A stretch of 64,000 bases of DNA from Anaerolineaceae bacterium (GTDB taxonomy: Bacteria > Chloroflexota > Anaerolineae > Anaerolineales > Anaerolineaceae): assembly GCA_029265815.1 (NCBI GenBank), contig JAJUGU010000002.1:146061-210060 (forward strand). Reading direction: 5' to 3'. The notes below the pieces were generated by a model. The model was given only the letters and a program-made list of their open reading frames with translations. It was not told the origin of the DNA and made no database searches. This document shows positions 28,155-37,930 of the stretch, piece by piece (position 1 is the stretch's first letter; each line of letters begins with the position of its first letter). The translations under genes and the position numbers were made by a program.

Positions 28155-29528
28155 CTATCGATTGATGGTGAATACAATTGATCCACTGGTGATGAGTGTT
28201 GAATAGATCACGCCAGTAGGGCTATCCACTGTTCCCAACAATAACTTCCATCCTCCTTCAGGGCCAGATACGCCAATGAAGCGGCTGTCATCTATCCATT
28301 CCACGGTTCGCACATTGGAGAAATCAGGCAATAATTGCGGAGCCTGCCCTTGCTGGCCGATGTATGCGCCAGAATCGCTGTCATAATAATAAAATTTTGT
28401 GCTATCTGTTGACCATGCGACAGGGCCGGCAAAGAAGCTTCCGACTGCATACTCAATAGCATCCGTGCCATCGAGATTTGACAGGTTGAGGGCATATTGG
28501 CCGTTAGCAAGAGGATCGGGCTGAGTCAGGTAGAGGATCTTGCTCAAATCTGGGGATATGAAGGCAAAACCACCAGGCGAATATGTCATTTTATGGCTAA
28601 AGGTCATTTCACCTGAGAGACCATCAGCTGATACCCGCCATACAGTGGAGTCTTCCACACTATCTGTAAAAGGATCTTTTGGAGGTACGGCTGCAGCTAG
28701 CGTTTGACTGTCAGCAGACCAGACCGGAGAGGCTACCCAGGCATATTCTGAAGCTGTGTTGACAAATTCGTATGCCAGAACCTTACGTTTTAGTGTACTG
28801 CCGTTGAGGTTGAAGATCTCAATCCCTTCAGGTAGTGAAATCGCTACCATGCTGCCATCAGGTGAGATGGTGTATCTGAAAGACCATGTATCAGCAATGG
28901 TGATGGGCGCGGAGACAGAACCATCATCTGCATTAATGAGATAAAGGTTTTCACCTGTGGCATAACCTGGACCTTCGAAAACAATGCGTGTATTCATAAC
29001 AATTACATGAGAGTTGGGAAGCCACTCAACCTGGTTGGGGATCGAAGATAAGGCATCAACGGGCCTCGGAAAAGCGGCAAATTCTTCGGCAGTGATAAGA
29101 GTGCGCAAGCCCGTTCCGTCAGAATTGACTACATCCAGTGAATAAGTGGTTTCGTCAGCAGACCGCGCGAGCGCTACCAGTGTACCGTCAGGAGAGACAT
29201 ACGCAGCATGCACGTCACCGGTGGTTGTAAGTTGGCTGGGCGTATTGAGGTATTCGTTCCAATAATACGCGTTACCGTCGGGGGCAACGAACGCCACACT
29301 CAGAGGCGCAGCCTCTGGAATAGCAGAGGGCTTAATGAATTCGGGTGTCGGGGTTGGAAATCCTTCAGTGCCTGAATTGGCTGCCATGGCGGTGAGAGAT
29401 GCAACGGTAAACGAGGCCACGGTTTCAGCTGAAGGTTCGCTGTTGATGAAGGGTAGATTACAGGCAGTTGCTGCTGTTGCGAGGAAAACCAGGGTGATCA
29501 AGATGGGTGCAAGCCTTCGAGTGGACAT
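28155..29528 (-). CDS. Lipoprotein with TolB/WD40-like beta-propeller
   Basis: A 457-residue lipoprotein. Signal peptide and lipobox TATAC are followed by a low-complexity linker (GFPTPTPEFIKP) and repeated propeller blades: AYVSPDGTLVALARSADE, YTISPDGSMVAISLPEG, VWSADSQTLAAAVP, AFISPDLSKILYL and AWSTDSTKFYYYDSDSG. This is the PD40/TolB type, a non-catalytic scaffold for binding. It lies 109 bp upstream of the DUF3048 gene on the same strand. The pseudogene at 14.7-15.0 kb is a decayed relative in architecture. Confidence 0.82.
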   Translation of the reverse strand: MSTRRLAPILITLVFLATAATACNLPFINSEPSAETVASFTVASLTAMAANSGTEGFPTPTPEFIKPSAIPEAAPLSVAFVAPDGNAYYWNEYLNTPSQLTTTGDVHAAYVSPDGTLVALARSADETTYSLDVVNSDGTGLRTLITAEEFAAFPRPVDALSSIPNQVEWLPNSHVIVMNTRIVFEGPGYATGENLYLINADDGSVSAPITIADTWSFRYTISPDGSMVAISLPEGIEIFNLNGSTLKRKVLAYEFVNTASEYAWVASPVWSADSQTLAAAVPPKDPFTDSVEDSTVWRVSADGLSGEMTFSHKMTYSPGGFAFISPDLSKILYLTQPDPLANGQYALNLSNLDGTDAIEYAVGSFFAGPVAWSTDSTKFYYYDSDSGAYIGQQGQAPQLLPDFSNVRTVEWIDDSRFIGVSGPEGGWKLLLGTVDSPTGVIYSTLITSGSIVFTINR

Positions 29529-29641
29529 ATCCGTTTCTCCTGAAAATTTCCAAATTAGACTTAAATACTCCTAAAATTATAACCAATGATATTAAAATTT
29601 CAAACAACCTGTTCGAAGGTATTTACGCTGATGAATCAAAA

Positions 29642-29673
29642 AAGCAGGACCGAACTTAATTTCAGCCCTGCTT
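29642..29673 (-). terminator. Terminator after the prenyltransferase gene
   Basis: Minus-strand stem AAGCAGG / CCTGCTT (arms 29667-29673 and 29642-29648) followed by a run of T. Confidence 0.65.
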
Positions 29674-29697
29674 CGATCATTGATCTTAAGTCAATAA

Positions 29698-30582
29698 TTA
29701 CCCGATCAAAAAACCGATGCCCATCAGTAAGGGTGTGATCAGGTTAAGCATCACATTTTGTCCCAGCGAGGGCAGCAGTTTTGGCAGATCATTTGCGTTT
29801 TTCAGAGCTCCCTTAACGGCGGGTATGGCGAACACCAGGGTAACCAATCCCAGCAGCGTCCAGAGCGGGGCAAACCCGAGAAGTACAGCCAGGATCAATG
29901 TCAGGTAAGTTCCCACGACAAACAACGTAAAGATCACTGCACTGGCTTTTCTGCCGATCAGAATTGGATAATGCTTACGCCCGAATTCCTTGTCGACATC
30001 CGCGTCGGGGAACTGGTTGAGGAGCAGCAGGTTGCTGACCAGGAAAAAGGGGACAAATGATGCTATGAGGGCAGCCCAGGAGAAATGACCGGTCAGTGCA
30101 AAATACGTTCCGTTGACCATCAGGGTGCCAAATCCAATCCCCGGCGACACCAGGCAGAGGGCTGGAACTTTGTTCAGCCAGGGAGTGTAGACGACGATAA
30201 TCAACAACCCGATCAAACCGAGAAGAAGGATTGGCCAGCCATGAATCGTATAAAAAAAGATACCGATCGCAGTGCATATTACCGCAGTGGCAATACCGGT
30301 CCACAGGGCGATCTTGGCCTTCGATGGAACCGGTACCAGTGTGCCGCTGCCGCCGCTGAAGGGAGTGCGGTTGGTTTTCATATCCAGGCCGCTTTTTACG
30401 TCTTCGTATTCGTTAAACGCATTGACTCCTCCGTGAGCAAGGATTCCACCCACGAAGCAAAGGACGGCATACCAGACATTGATGTTGCCATCTGTCCAAA
30501 TAGCCACAGACATTCCGAGGAAAACGCAAACCACAGCCAGGGGCAGGAACGGGGGGCGCATCACGCCAATAACATATTTCAT
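29698..30582 (-). CDS. UbiA/MenA family prenyltransferase
   Basis: A membrane prenyltransferase of 294 residues with about eight or nine helices. The two Asp-rich sites that bind the prenyl diphosphate are NAFNEYEDVKSGLD (about 70-83) and NQFPDADVDKEFGRKHYP (about 190-207). The likeness is closest to MenA-type 1,4-dihydroxy-2-naphthoate octaprenyltransferases, but no other menaquinone gene is adjacent, so the aromatic substrate is open. Start ATG at 30580-30582 follows GGAG at 7 nt; the open frame extends 15 codons further upstream. Confidence 0.85.
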   Translation of the reverse strand: MKYVIGVMRPPFLPLAVVCVFLGMSVAIWTDGNINVWYAVLCFVGGILAHGGVNAFNEYEDVKSGLDMKTNRTPFSGGSGTLVPVPSKAKIALWTGIATAVICTAIGIFFYTIHGWPILLLGLIGLLIIVVYTPWLNKVPALCLVSPGIGFGTLMVNGTYFALTGHFSWAALIASFVPFFLVSNLLLLNQFPDADVDKEFGRKHYPILIGRKASAVIFTLFVVGTYLTLILAVLLGFAPLWTLLGLVTLVFAIPAVKGALKNANDLPKLLPSLGQNVMLNLITPLLMGIGFLIG

Positions 30583-30639
30583 AGACTCACTCCTGTCGAT
30601 AAATTTGTTCTGTGAAGATAATAACACCTGTCAAGTAGA

Positions 30640-33432
30640 TCAGATGTTTAACCACTTTGTGGCTGACGCAGGTAAATCGAGGCTTGATCCAACTTTCTTT
30701 GTGCATTCAGGCAGTGATTCAATAAACTGTCGGCCGTATTTTTTCGTTAACACCCGTTTGTCGAGAATGACCACCACGCCACGGTCAGACTGGGTGCGGA
30801 TCAAGCGGCCAAAACCCTGCCTGAAGCGCAGGATTGCTTCGGGCAGATTATACTCGTTAAAAGGATCTTCAAAAGTTTCGGATCGGGCGGCAATAACCGG
30901 GTCGGATGGAACGTCAAAAGGCAGTTTGACAATCACCAAGACTGAAAGGGCTTCGCCAGGAATGTCGACACCTTCCCAGAAGGCTCGGGTACCCAGCAGA
31001 ACTGCCTTGTCGGCTTCGCGAAAAGTTTCAAGCAATGTATTCGTAGAAGCGCCTTCTCCCTGCTCGTAGACCTGGATTCCAGAATCTGCCAGTGCAGGGG
31101 AGATTGCTTGTGAAGTGCGCTTCAGTTGGGCATAAGAGGTAAACAGAGCCAGCATACGGCCGCCGGTGGCTTTGGCCAGGCGGATGAGGGCACTTTCTAC
31201 ATCGCGCTGGTACGCATTGGCTTCTGCTGGTTCGGGTATGTCGTTGACCATATAGAGCAGGGTAGAGTTCTCGAAATCAAACGGCGAGCCAAGAACCAGT
31301 TCATCGGCTTCGTCCGCGTTTAGTCGGCTGCGGATATAGTCAAAATCATTATTGGTGGTCAGTGTGGCAGAGGTGAGAATGACGGAAGATTTCTCGTGCC
31401 ACAGGTATTTTTCCATGAGGGGGCCGATATGCAGTGGAGCGGCCTGCATGGCAAGGCGGTAGGTATTGGGAAGGATCTCCACCCAATACACATAACCGGC
31501 ATCTGGCTTATTGACCAGCTGGTCAAGGTATGTCTCGGTTTCTGAAAGACGGCGGTAAACATTGGCGAGCGATCCCAGTGTATCTTCTACCTCATCGGGA
31601 ATTTCCTCAAGCCCATCGCTGATGGCTTTCTGAAATTCAGCCAGCTGGCTCAAAATCGATTTCACTCCTTCCTGAGTGTTGTCCCAGGCTATTTCTACAT
31701 CTGACCAGGCGGGGAGGGTACGAGTTGCGGGGAGAATACGGGTTTGCTGTCCGTAACCGCTGACAGGCTGTCCGTCGCGTTGTTCTTCCATAAAAACTTC
31801 AAGGCTGTGAACGAATTCACCAAAATTGTTCTCAAGCATGAAGAGGGTATCGGTTATCTTGTGTACAGCCATGTTCAGCGCTGCGAAGTCTGATGGCGGC
31901 AGGGAATGTGAAAGCAGAGTAAGCATGCGTCCGAGTAATCCGGTGGAGGTTCCGCCAATCTCGCGCAGCATACGAACGAAATCCATTTGCGTTGTGCGGA
32001 AAGAAAGCGCGCTGGTGGTTGCGGATTCGAGGTGATGTGCCTCATCTACGATCAGATAATTGTATTCAGGGAGTACTTTGTTGCCAGTGACCACGTCTGC
32101 CAGCAGCAGGGCGTGGTTAACCACCAGAATGTGAGACGATTGGGCAGCCATGCGCGTCTTGTAGAACGGGCAGGCGCCGCCGGTGCGTGAAATACAGACC
32201 TCGGTCTTACATCCCTCATCTTCTGCTGAAAGTCTGATCCAGACATCACGTTCAATCGGGCCATTCAGGTTGATCTCACCGCGGTCGCCGCTGCCTCCCT
32301 GGTGAAGCCAGACAAGGGTTTTCGCCAGAACGCGCAGTTCATCCGCGGTCTCAGGCCCATTCTTGCGCATGGAGCTGAAACGTCGTGGACAAAGATAGTT
32401 TGCCCGTCCTTTGACAACTGTGGCGCGTACTTCTGAACCAAGAGCTGCAGCCAGGTCGGGGATATCCTTCTTGATTAACTGATCCTGTAGAGTGATGGTA
32501 TTGGTGGAGATGACCACACGCATGGAATTTTTGACTGCCCATTCCACAGCGGGGATCAGGTAAGCAAATGATTTTCCAGTACCGGTTCCGGCTTCCACCA
32601 TTAAATGGCGGCTGTTCGAAAGCGCATTTGCCACGTTGCGCAGCATTTCAATCTGCTGCGGGCGGCTTTCGAAATTTTCGAAATATCTGGAGAATGGGCC
32701 GCCGTGCTCGATCGATGAGGCGATCTCATCAATATCGAGGGGTTCAGGGGTTTCAACCGGCACAAGGGGAGGGTAGGTTTTAATTCCACCAAACAGAAGC
32801 CCGTAATCGTCCTGGACAGCTTTCTTCGCCTCGACAGGCATTTGCCCCTTTTCGCGAAGTGCCTGTTGAAACATCAACGCGCCATCCCACTCAATTCCTT
32901 CAGCCATGCGTACGGTTTCAGCCAGGATTTCGAGCGGGAGTTCAAGTAGTTTCTGATAAAGAGAAATCAGAACAGCCTGACAAAGCCTCGCGTCATCCAA
33001 TGCTCTGTGTGAGTTGGGGATCATGATCCCCAAAGTTAAGCCCAGTGTGCCGAGGTTGTAGCGGCTGTTGCCTGGGAGTACGATGGCGGCCAGCTCGTAG
33101 GTATCTACAGGTTGGTTGAAGCGCAAGACGCCCTGTTTTTGAATGAAGGACAGATCGAAACGAACATTGTGCCCGACTACCGGATTATCACCAACAAAAT
33201 CAGCCAGTTCCTGAATGACTGCGCGTACCGGTGGAGCGTTACGCACCATCTCGTCGGTGATGCCGGTGAGCTGGGTGATCATCCGCGGAATCGGACGTCC
33301 AGGATTGATCAGTTTTGACCACTCAGATTCGATCCGTTTGCCGTTGAAACGGACGGCAGCGATTTCAATGATAGCGTCTTTCTGGGGATCAAGTCCTGTG
33401 GTTTCGATATCAATTGCGACCATGGAGGGCAT
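30640..33432 (-). CDS. dinG: DinG-type helicase with N-terminal DEDDh 3'-5' exonuclease
   Basis: A 930-residue DNA repair enzyme. The DnaQ-like exonuclease has AIDIETTGLD (D8, E10), VVGHNVRFDLSF and SHRALDDARL. The XPD/DinG superfamily-2 helicase has Walker A EAGTGTGKSF (about 280-289) and the DEAH box IVDEAHHLES. Between them lie four cysteines (C348, C408, C413, C421) in the place of the XPD-type 4Fe-4S cluster. The C-terminal helicase motifs include LGTRAFWEGVDIPGEAL and FGRLIRTQSDRG. The exonuclease fusion is Bacillus-like, and here it keeps the cluster cysteines. It lies 57 bp upstream of the prenyltransferase on the same strand. Confidence 0.93.
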   Translation of the reverse strand: MPSMVAIDIETTGLDPQKDAIIEIAAVRFNGKRIESEWSKLINPGRPIPRMITQLTGITDEMVRNAPPVRAVIQELADFVGDNPVVGHNVRFDLSFIQKQGVLRFNQPVDTYELAAIVLPGNSRYNLGTLGLTLGIMIPNSHRALDDARLCQAVLISLYQKLLELPLEILAETVRMAEGIEWDGALMFQQALREKGQMPVEAKKAVQDDYGLLFGGIKTYPPLVPVETPEPLDIDEIASSIEHGGPFSRYFENFESRPQQIEMLRNVANALSNSRHLMVEAGTGTGKSFAYLIPAVEWAVKNSMRVVISTNTITLQDQLIKKDIPDLAAALGSEVRATVVKGRANYLCPRRFSSMRKNGPETADELRVLAKTLVWLHQGGSGDRGEINLNGPIERDVWIRLSAEDEGCKTEVCISRTGGACPFYKTRMAAQSSHILVVNHALLLADVVTGNKVLPEYNYLIVDEAHHLESATTSALSFRTTQMDFVRMLREIGGTSTGLLGRMLTLLSHSLPPSDFAALNMAVHKITDTLFMLENNFGEFVHSLEVFMEEQRDGQPVSGYGQQTRILPATRTLPAWSDVEIAWDNTQEGVKSILSQLAEFQKAISDGLEEIPDEVEDTLGSLANVYRRLSETETYLDQLVNKPDAGYVYWVEILPNTYRLAMQAAPLHIGPLMEKYLWHEKSSVILTSATLTTNNDFDYIRSRLNADEADELVLGSPFDFENSTLLYMVNDIPEPAEANAYQRDVESALIRLAKATGGRMLALFTSYAQLKRTSQAISPALADSGIQVYEQGEGASTNTLLETFREADKAVLLGTRAFWEGVDIPGEALSVLVIVKLPFDVPSDPVIAARSETFEDPFNEYNLPEAILRFRQGFGRLIRTQSDRGVVVILDKRVLTKKYGRQFIESLPECTKKVGSSLDLPASATKWLNI

Positions 33433-33533
33433 GGGCAGATTATATCATGCGCTTGGTCACTCTTGCTACGACTGAGGTTTTTCAAGGTCTGTGATAAGAT
33501 TTAATCTATCCCAACATATTATGGAGTTCGATC

Positions 33534-35894
33534 ATGTATCAAATCCAGAATGCCATCTTCACAGTTGAAATTGATCCAAAACAGGGAAATTTCTCAATTT
33601 ACCCCCGTGAGGATAATCTACCTGCACTGCAAAAAATCCGTCTGGGCTGCGCTTATCATCTCCATGGTTCTATGGAACAGGCGATTTCAAAGGCGTGGCT
33701 GGGCATTGAACCCGAGCGAAAATTTGTTGAATCCATCGAGCATGGCAGCATCGAAACGCTGTCTTTTCATCTCAATACAGATTCCAATGGGATTGAAACG
33801 CATTTAATTGTTGGGATTGTGGCGGAGTATCCTCTGGTATTGTGGCGGGTGGAAGTAAACAACAAGGGAAAAAATCCGGTTGAGTTACATAGAATCGATT
33901 TACTTCATCTACACCAGACAGAAGAAGGTGAGGTCAGGTATCCAATAGCAAAAACCAGTGATGATCTGGGAATTTTCATCAACGGCTGGCAATCGTGGTC
34001 TGCAGCACGCTGGTATGCAGCATCGTCAAAAATGTCGGTCAGCCAGCCTCTTCTGAAAGCGTTTCAACATCCGATGATCTACAACGCCAGTACACCGCTT
34101 CCACGAAAACAGGGTGAATTTTCAAGCGATATGTTTGCGGTGATTGGTGACCGCAAAGCGCGAACCGGTTTTCTGCTTGGTTTTCTTTCGCAAACCCGGC
34201 ATTTTGGTTCAATTTATGCTGATTTTAACCGGAGCAATTTCGAAATGTGGGCAAACGGTGATGATGCCCGTCTTGATCCAGGAAAATCCATTTCAACCGA
34301 TTGGGCAGTATTTAATCCTGTTTTGCTGGATCACCGCGATCCTCTTGACAAGTACCTGGATGCGGTGGCACGCGAGAATCATGTGCAGCTTCCTGATGAG
34401 ACACCGGTAGGGTGGTGTTCGTGGTATCACTTTTATCGCAATGTAACAGCAAAAAATATCGAAGACAACCTTGAAGCTATTCTGAAACAGCAAAACCAGT
34501 TGCCCATCCAATTGCTGCAGATTGACGATGGTTTCGAAAGTGAAGTGGGCGATTGGTTTTCTTTTAATAAAACCTTCCCTGATGGTGTGGCTCCGCTGGC
34601 AAAGGAGATCGAACAGGAAGGACTGGTTCCAGGCCTTTGGCTCGCTCCTTTTGCCGTGCACAAGCGGTCTCAACTGTTCAAACAACACCCCGATTGGATC
34701 CTTCGCAGCGAAGGGGGGAAGCCGGTCAACGCTGGTTTTGGATGGGATTCCTTTTTCACCGGTCTTGATTTAACCATTCCAGAGGCTTTGGAATATGCCT
34801 GCAGTGTTGTTCGCACTGCTGCTATTGACTGGGGGTATCGGTATCTGAAACTGGATTTCTTGTATGTAGCAGCATTGAAGGGGCGCTACCATGACCCCAC
34901 GCAGAACCGGGCGCAGGTGATGCGCAAAGGGATGGAAGCGATCAGATCAGCAGTCGGCCCGCAGGTGACCCTTTTAGGCTGCGGAGCTCCCCTTGGCTCG
35001 ATGCTTGGACTGGTGGATGCCATGCGCATTGGTCCGGATGTAAGCGGTTACTGGAAGCCACATTTTGGCAATATCGGCATGCTCCTGCAAAATGAGCCTT
35101 CTGTTCCATCAGCCCGTAATTCGATTTATAACGTTCTCACACGCGCTAACCTGCACCAACGCTGGTGGATCAATGATCCCGATTGCCTATTAATTCGAGA
35201 GGACACGAAGCTGTCGATCGATGAAATTCAGAGTCTGGCCACTTCGATTGCGATAACAGGTGGTTCAATGCTGCTTTCTGATGATCTGCCAAAATTATCG
35301 CAGGCACGGATGGAAATTGCCGAAGGTTTGATCCCCATCTTGAAAGATCGTCCGCGGGTGATCGACTGGTTTGATTCTGAGGTGCCCTCCAGGCTGAGGC
35401 TGGATCTGGTAAATGAGACAGGAGAGTGGCACGTGTTGGGAGTTTTTAACTGGAATGAACAGCCGGTTGATATATCGATCACTACTCGTGATTTTCAGCT
35501 TGCCGACGGGAATTACATAATACGCGAATTCTGGACAGGTAAGATCGGTAGATTAACAACAGAGGCTGGTTTCATCTTCAAAGACGTTCCTTCTCATGGC
35601 TGCCTTTTACTGGCCGTTCGTCGTCTTACCGATGAAATGCCAGGATATTTAGGCAGCACATTCCATTTTTCGCAGGGAATGGAAATAGCAGAATGGAAGG
35701 TTGACAGTAACACGATACAGGCAACGTTAAGGTTACCGCGAACTGCAGCAGGTGAAATATTCCTTCAGATTCCGGGAAGCAATCCAGGAGCCGAAGTAAA
35801 CCATCAACCTGCTGAGTTGAAAGAACTGGAAAGCGGAATTTACAGCCTGCCTGTGAAAGGTGATGGTTTTGCACATATCAAATTAGCTTTATAA
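33534..35894 (+). CDS. GH36 alpha-galactosidase family enzyme
   Basis: A 786-residue cytoplasmic glycoside hydrolase of clan GH-D. A beta-sandwich N-terminal domain is followed by the (beta/alpha)8 barrel: PVGWCSWYHFY (291-301), LLQIDDGFE (327-335), the nucleophile in YLKLDFLY (D441), and the acid/base in RIGPDVSGYW (D502). Members cut alpha-1,6-galactosides such as melibiose and raffinose. The sequence is longer and more divergent than melA-type enzymes, so related specificities are possible. ATG follows GGAG at 7 nt. It carries its own terminator and stands alone. Confidence 0.9.
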   Translation: MYQIQNAIFTVEIDPKQGNFSIYPREDNLPALQKIRLGCAYHLHGSMEQAISKAWLGIEPERKFVESIEHGSIETLSFHLNTDSNGIETHLIVGIVAEYPLVLWRVEVNNKGKNPVELHRIDLLHLHQTEEGEVRYPIAKTSDDLGIFINGWQSWSAARWYAASSKMSVSQPLLKAFQHPMIYNASTPLPRKQGEFSSDMFAVIGDRKARTGFLLGFLSQTRHFGSIYADFNRSNFEMWANGDDARLDPGKSISTDWAVFNPVLLDHRDPLDKYLDAVARENHVQLPDETPVGWCSWYHFYRNVTAKNIEDNLEAILKQQNQLPIQLLQIDDGFESEVGDWFSFNKTFPDGVAPLAKEIEQEGLVPGLWLAPFAVHKRSQLFKQHPDWILRSEGGKPVNAGFGWDSFFTGLDLTIPEALEYACSVVRTAAIDWGYRYLKLDFLYVAALKGRYHDPTQNRAQVMRKGMEAIRSAVGPQVTLLGCGAPLGSMLGLVDAMRIGPDVSGYWKPHFGNIGMLLQNEPSVPSARNSIYNVLTRANLHQRWWINDPDCLLIREDTKLSIDEIQSLATSIAITGGSMLLSDDLPKLSQARMEIAEGLIPILKDRPRVIDWFDSEVPSRLRLDLVNETGEWHVLGVFNWNEQPVDISITTRDFQLADGNYIIREFWTGKIGRLTTEAGFIFKDVPSHGCLLLAVRRLTDEMPGYLGSTFHFSQGMEIAEWKVDSNTIQATLRLPRTAAGEIFLQIPGSNPGAEVNHQPAELKELESGIYSLPVKGDGFAHIKLAL

Positions 35895-35900
35895 AAAAAA

Positions 35901-35925
35901 GAGCGGAGATCAATGCTCCGCTCTC
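35901..35925. terminator. Bidirectional terminator between GH36 and DUF4349 genes
   Basis: Perfect 9-bp stem AGAGCGGAG (35901-35909) / CTCCGCTCT (35917-35925), with A-rich sequence on the left and a T-run on the right. Confidence 0.85.
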
Positions 35926-35941
35926 CTTTTTGAATATCAGT

Positions 35942-36946
35942 TTACATCGGGGGTAGTGGGGGCTTGCCGCTCGAAGACGAATCCTTGGAATGGACGGGAA
36001 CCGTTGCCTGTGGCCGATTTAATTGTGCCCGGCGGTTACGGCGAACAAGCCAGCGCACGAAGAAGTAAATGGGTAAACCAATGACCACCAGGATCGGGAG
36101 GATCAGAACCCCAACCCAGATCAAGACGTTGACCAATCCTTTACCAAAATCAATCAGAGCCTGCAGAGCGTCGCGTGCCACGCCTGAAGGTTTCCAACCG
36201 GCAACTGTCACCGGTGCTATGGTTTCTTTGGCCTGGATGTGAATGCTGATAGCAGATTTCGCAGCAGCCTGTTCGTAGTATTGAATCTGTCCTTTGAGCA
36301 CTTCGATCTGTTCAGTCACCTGCATTTTCTGATTGTAGATCGCCAGGGCATCTTCGGTTTCGGTGGCTTTCTCATAGAATTCAGAAAGCTTGGCATCTGC
36401 CTCTTCAAGGTTGCGTAATCGCGATTGGAGATCAGTGTATTCCTGAGTCACGTCCTGGCCAGAAATCGTCTCAGATAACACATAATCCTCAGGATCGCCG
36501 GTGAGTGCTTTAATTTTTTCAAGCGCCTCATCCAGGTCTTCAGCCGGAACGCGGATGGTCACATAAGCTTCAGGAACTTCCTTGCCTGAAATTGTCTGGG
36601 TTTTATATAAATTGGAACTAACCGTGAACCCACCCATCTCAGTAGCCATCTTTTGAATGGCGGCCAGTGATTCGGCTGGGTCATCCACCGCGATTGAAAG
36701 ATCGGCGTTCATGATGACCATCTGAGTGACCTCGGTTTCAGTTAATGCGAGGCCGCCTGTAGTTTTGCTGTTGTCCATTGAGAAACTTTCAGCTGGCGCG
36801 GGCGCTTCCATTGCAGGCGCTTCTTCCATACCATAATAGTCTGCTGAATCCATGGATGTCTGGGATTCACGTTCGGCTTTAGCTGCGCAGCCGCTGATCG
36901 TCAAAGCCAGAATTAAAACTCCTATGAGAATGCTTTTTATTTTCAT
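35942..36946 (-). CDS. DUF4349 lipoprotein
   Basis: A 334-residue lipoprotein: signal peptide with lipobox TISGC, then an acidic Met/Pro-rich stretch. The DUF4349 domain includes MVIMNADLSIAVDDPAES, GGFTVSSNLYKTQ and VTIRVPAEDLDEALEKIKAL. A long amphipathic helix (about 170-230) is probably coiled coil. One C-terminal helix (about 265-295) is followed by an Arg-rich end, so the protein may be held at both ends. The function is unknown. Start ATG at 36944-36946 follows AGGAGG at 8 nt. Confidence 0.87.
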   Translation of the reverse strand: MKIKSILIGVLILALTISGCAAKAERESQTSMDSADYYGMEEAPAMEAPAPAESFSMDNSKTTGGLALTETEVTQMVIMNADLSIAVDDPAESLAAIQKMATEMGGFTVSSNLYKTQTISGKEVPEAYVTIRVPAEDLDEALEKIKALTGDPEDYVLSETISGQDVTQEYTDLQSRLRNLEEADAKLSEFYEKATETEDALAIYNQKMQVTEQIEVLKGQIQYYEQAAAKSAISIHIQAKETIAPVTVAGWKPSGVARDALQALIDFGKGLVNVLIWVGVLILPILVVIGLPIYFFVRWLVRRNRRAQLNRPQATVPVHSKDSSSSGKPPLPPM

Positions 36947-37028
36947 TAACTTCTCCTCCTTGGAAAAAGGGTACTCGTTGATTTCTTCTCTGCATCTTTG
37001 ACGATGATTTATGCAAGAAAGTTCCGTT

Positions 37029-37757
37029 TTACCAGCCTTCACTGAGCCGTAGGGCGTGTTTCTCTGGTAAACCGACGTTTACGATGCGTTTTTGCACGGC
37101 TTGGAAATCGTAATCGATCCGGTGATATTCCCAGGTCATAGCTTCAGGGTTGAAAATTGCGTATGAAGCGCGCGGATCATAATCTCGTGGTTGACCGACT
37201 GAACCCGGATTAAGAATTGTTTTCATCGTAATGGGGAATAAGAAATTGGGCTTGAAAGTGCGGCGATGGACTTTCCCACTCTTATCATCCTTGATAAATG
37301 CCACTGGCAAGTGCGTATGTCCTACCAGCGCGACAGGGGTTTCGAAGAACGGAAAATTACCCTGAGCTGCATCCGAATCAATTATATATTCCCAAATCGG
37401 ATGACGTAAACTGCCGTGAGCCAGAGTGGCTGCTTCCATTGTTAACACCTCGGGGAGTCCTTTGAGGTATTTAATATTTGCAGGGGTCATTAATTCTCTG
37501 GTGATCAGAATGGCGCTTCCGGCTTCGTCGTTGAAATACTCCACATCTCCTTCACCGGTAACTGCCGCATCATGATTCCCTTTGACGCAGTATACATTCG
37601 GCAGTGAAGAGATGCGCTCAACACATTCATTTGGGTCTGGTCCGTAACCTACGAGATCGCCCAGGCACCAAATGGCATCAACCTCTCCGGCAGCCTGCAG
37701 CACAGCTTCGAGTGCTGTCAGGTTGGCGTGGACATCAGAGATGATTAATACTTTCAT
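37029..37757 (-). CDS. Calcineurin-like metallophosphoesterase (YfcE/MJ0936 type)
   Basis: A 242-residue soluble phosphodiesterase. The metal-site blocks are in order: ISDVHANLTAL, CLGDLVGYGPDP, VKGNHDAA, LAHGSLRH and GHTHLPV. Substrates of this group are small phosphodiesters or nucleotides and cannot be predicted here. Start ATG at 37755-37757 follows GGAAGAA. It is 82 bp upstream of the DUF4349 gene on the same strand and may be cotranscribed. Confidence 0.87.
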   Translation of the reverse strand: MKVLIISDVHANLTALEAVLQAAGEVDAIWCLGDLVGYGPDPNECVERISSLPNVYCVKGNHDAAVTGEGDVEYFNDEAGSAILITRELMTPANIKYLKGLPEVLTMEAATLAHGSLRHPIWEYIIDSDAAQGNFPFFETPVALVGHTHLPVAFIKDDKSGKVHRRTFKPNFLFPITMKTILNPGSVGQPRDYDPRASYAIFNPEAMTWEYHRIDYDFQAVQKRIVNVGLPEKHALRLSEGW

Positions 37758-37930
37758 AGTTCTTCCGAGTTTTCTGGTATAAAGCTGCATCTCAATCTTG
37801 ATGGCAGTTTGATTTCACTTCAAGGGCTTCACTCATAGATTATTGTACTCCCCTAAACGTTCATTGACCTAATGAAATCGATGATGAGATTGATCATGCT
37901 CATCATTTGATAATTAATTCCAATAAAACA

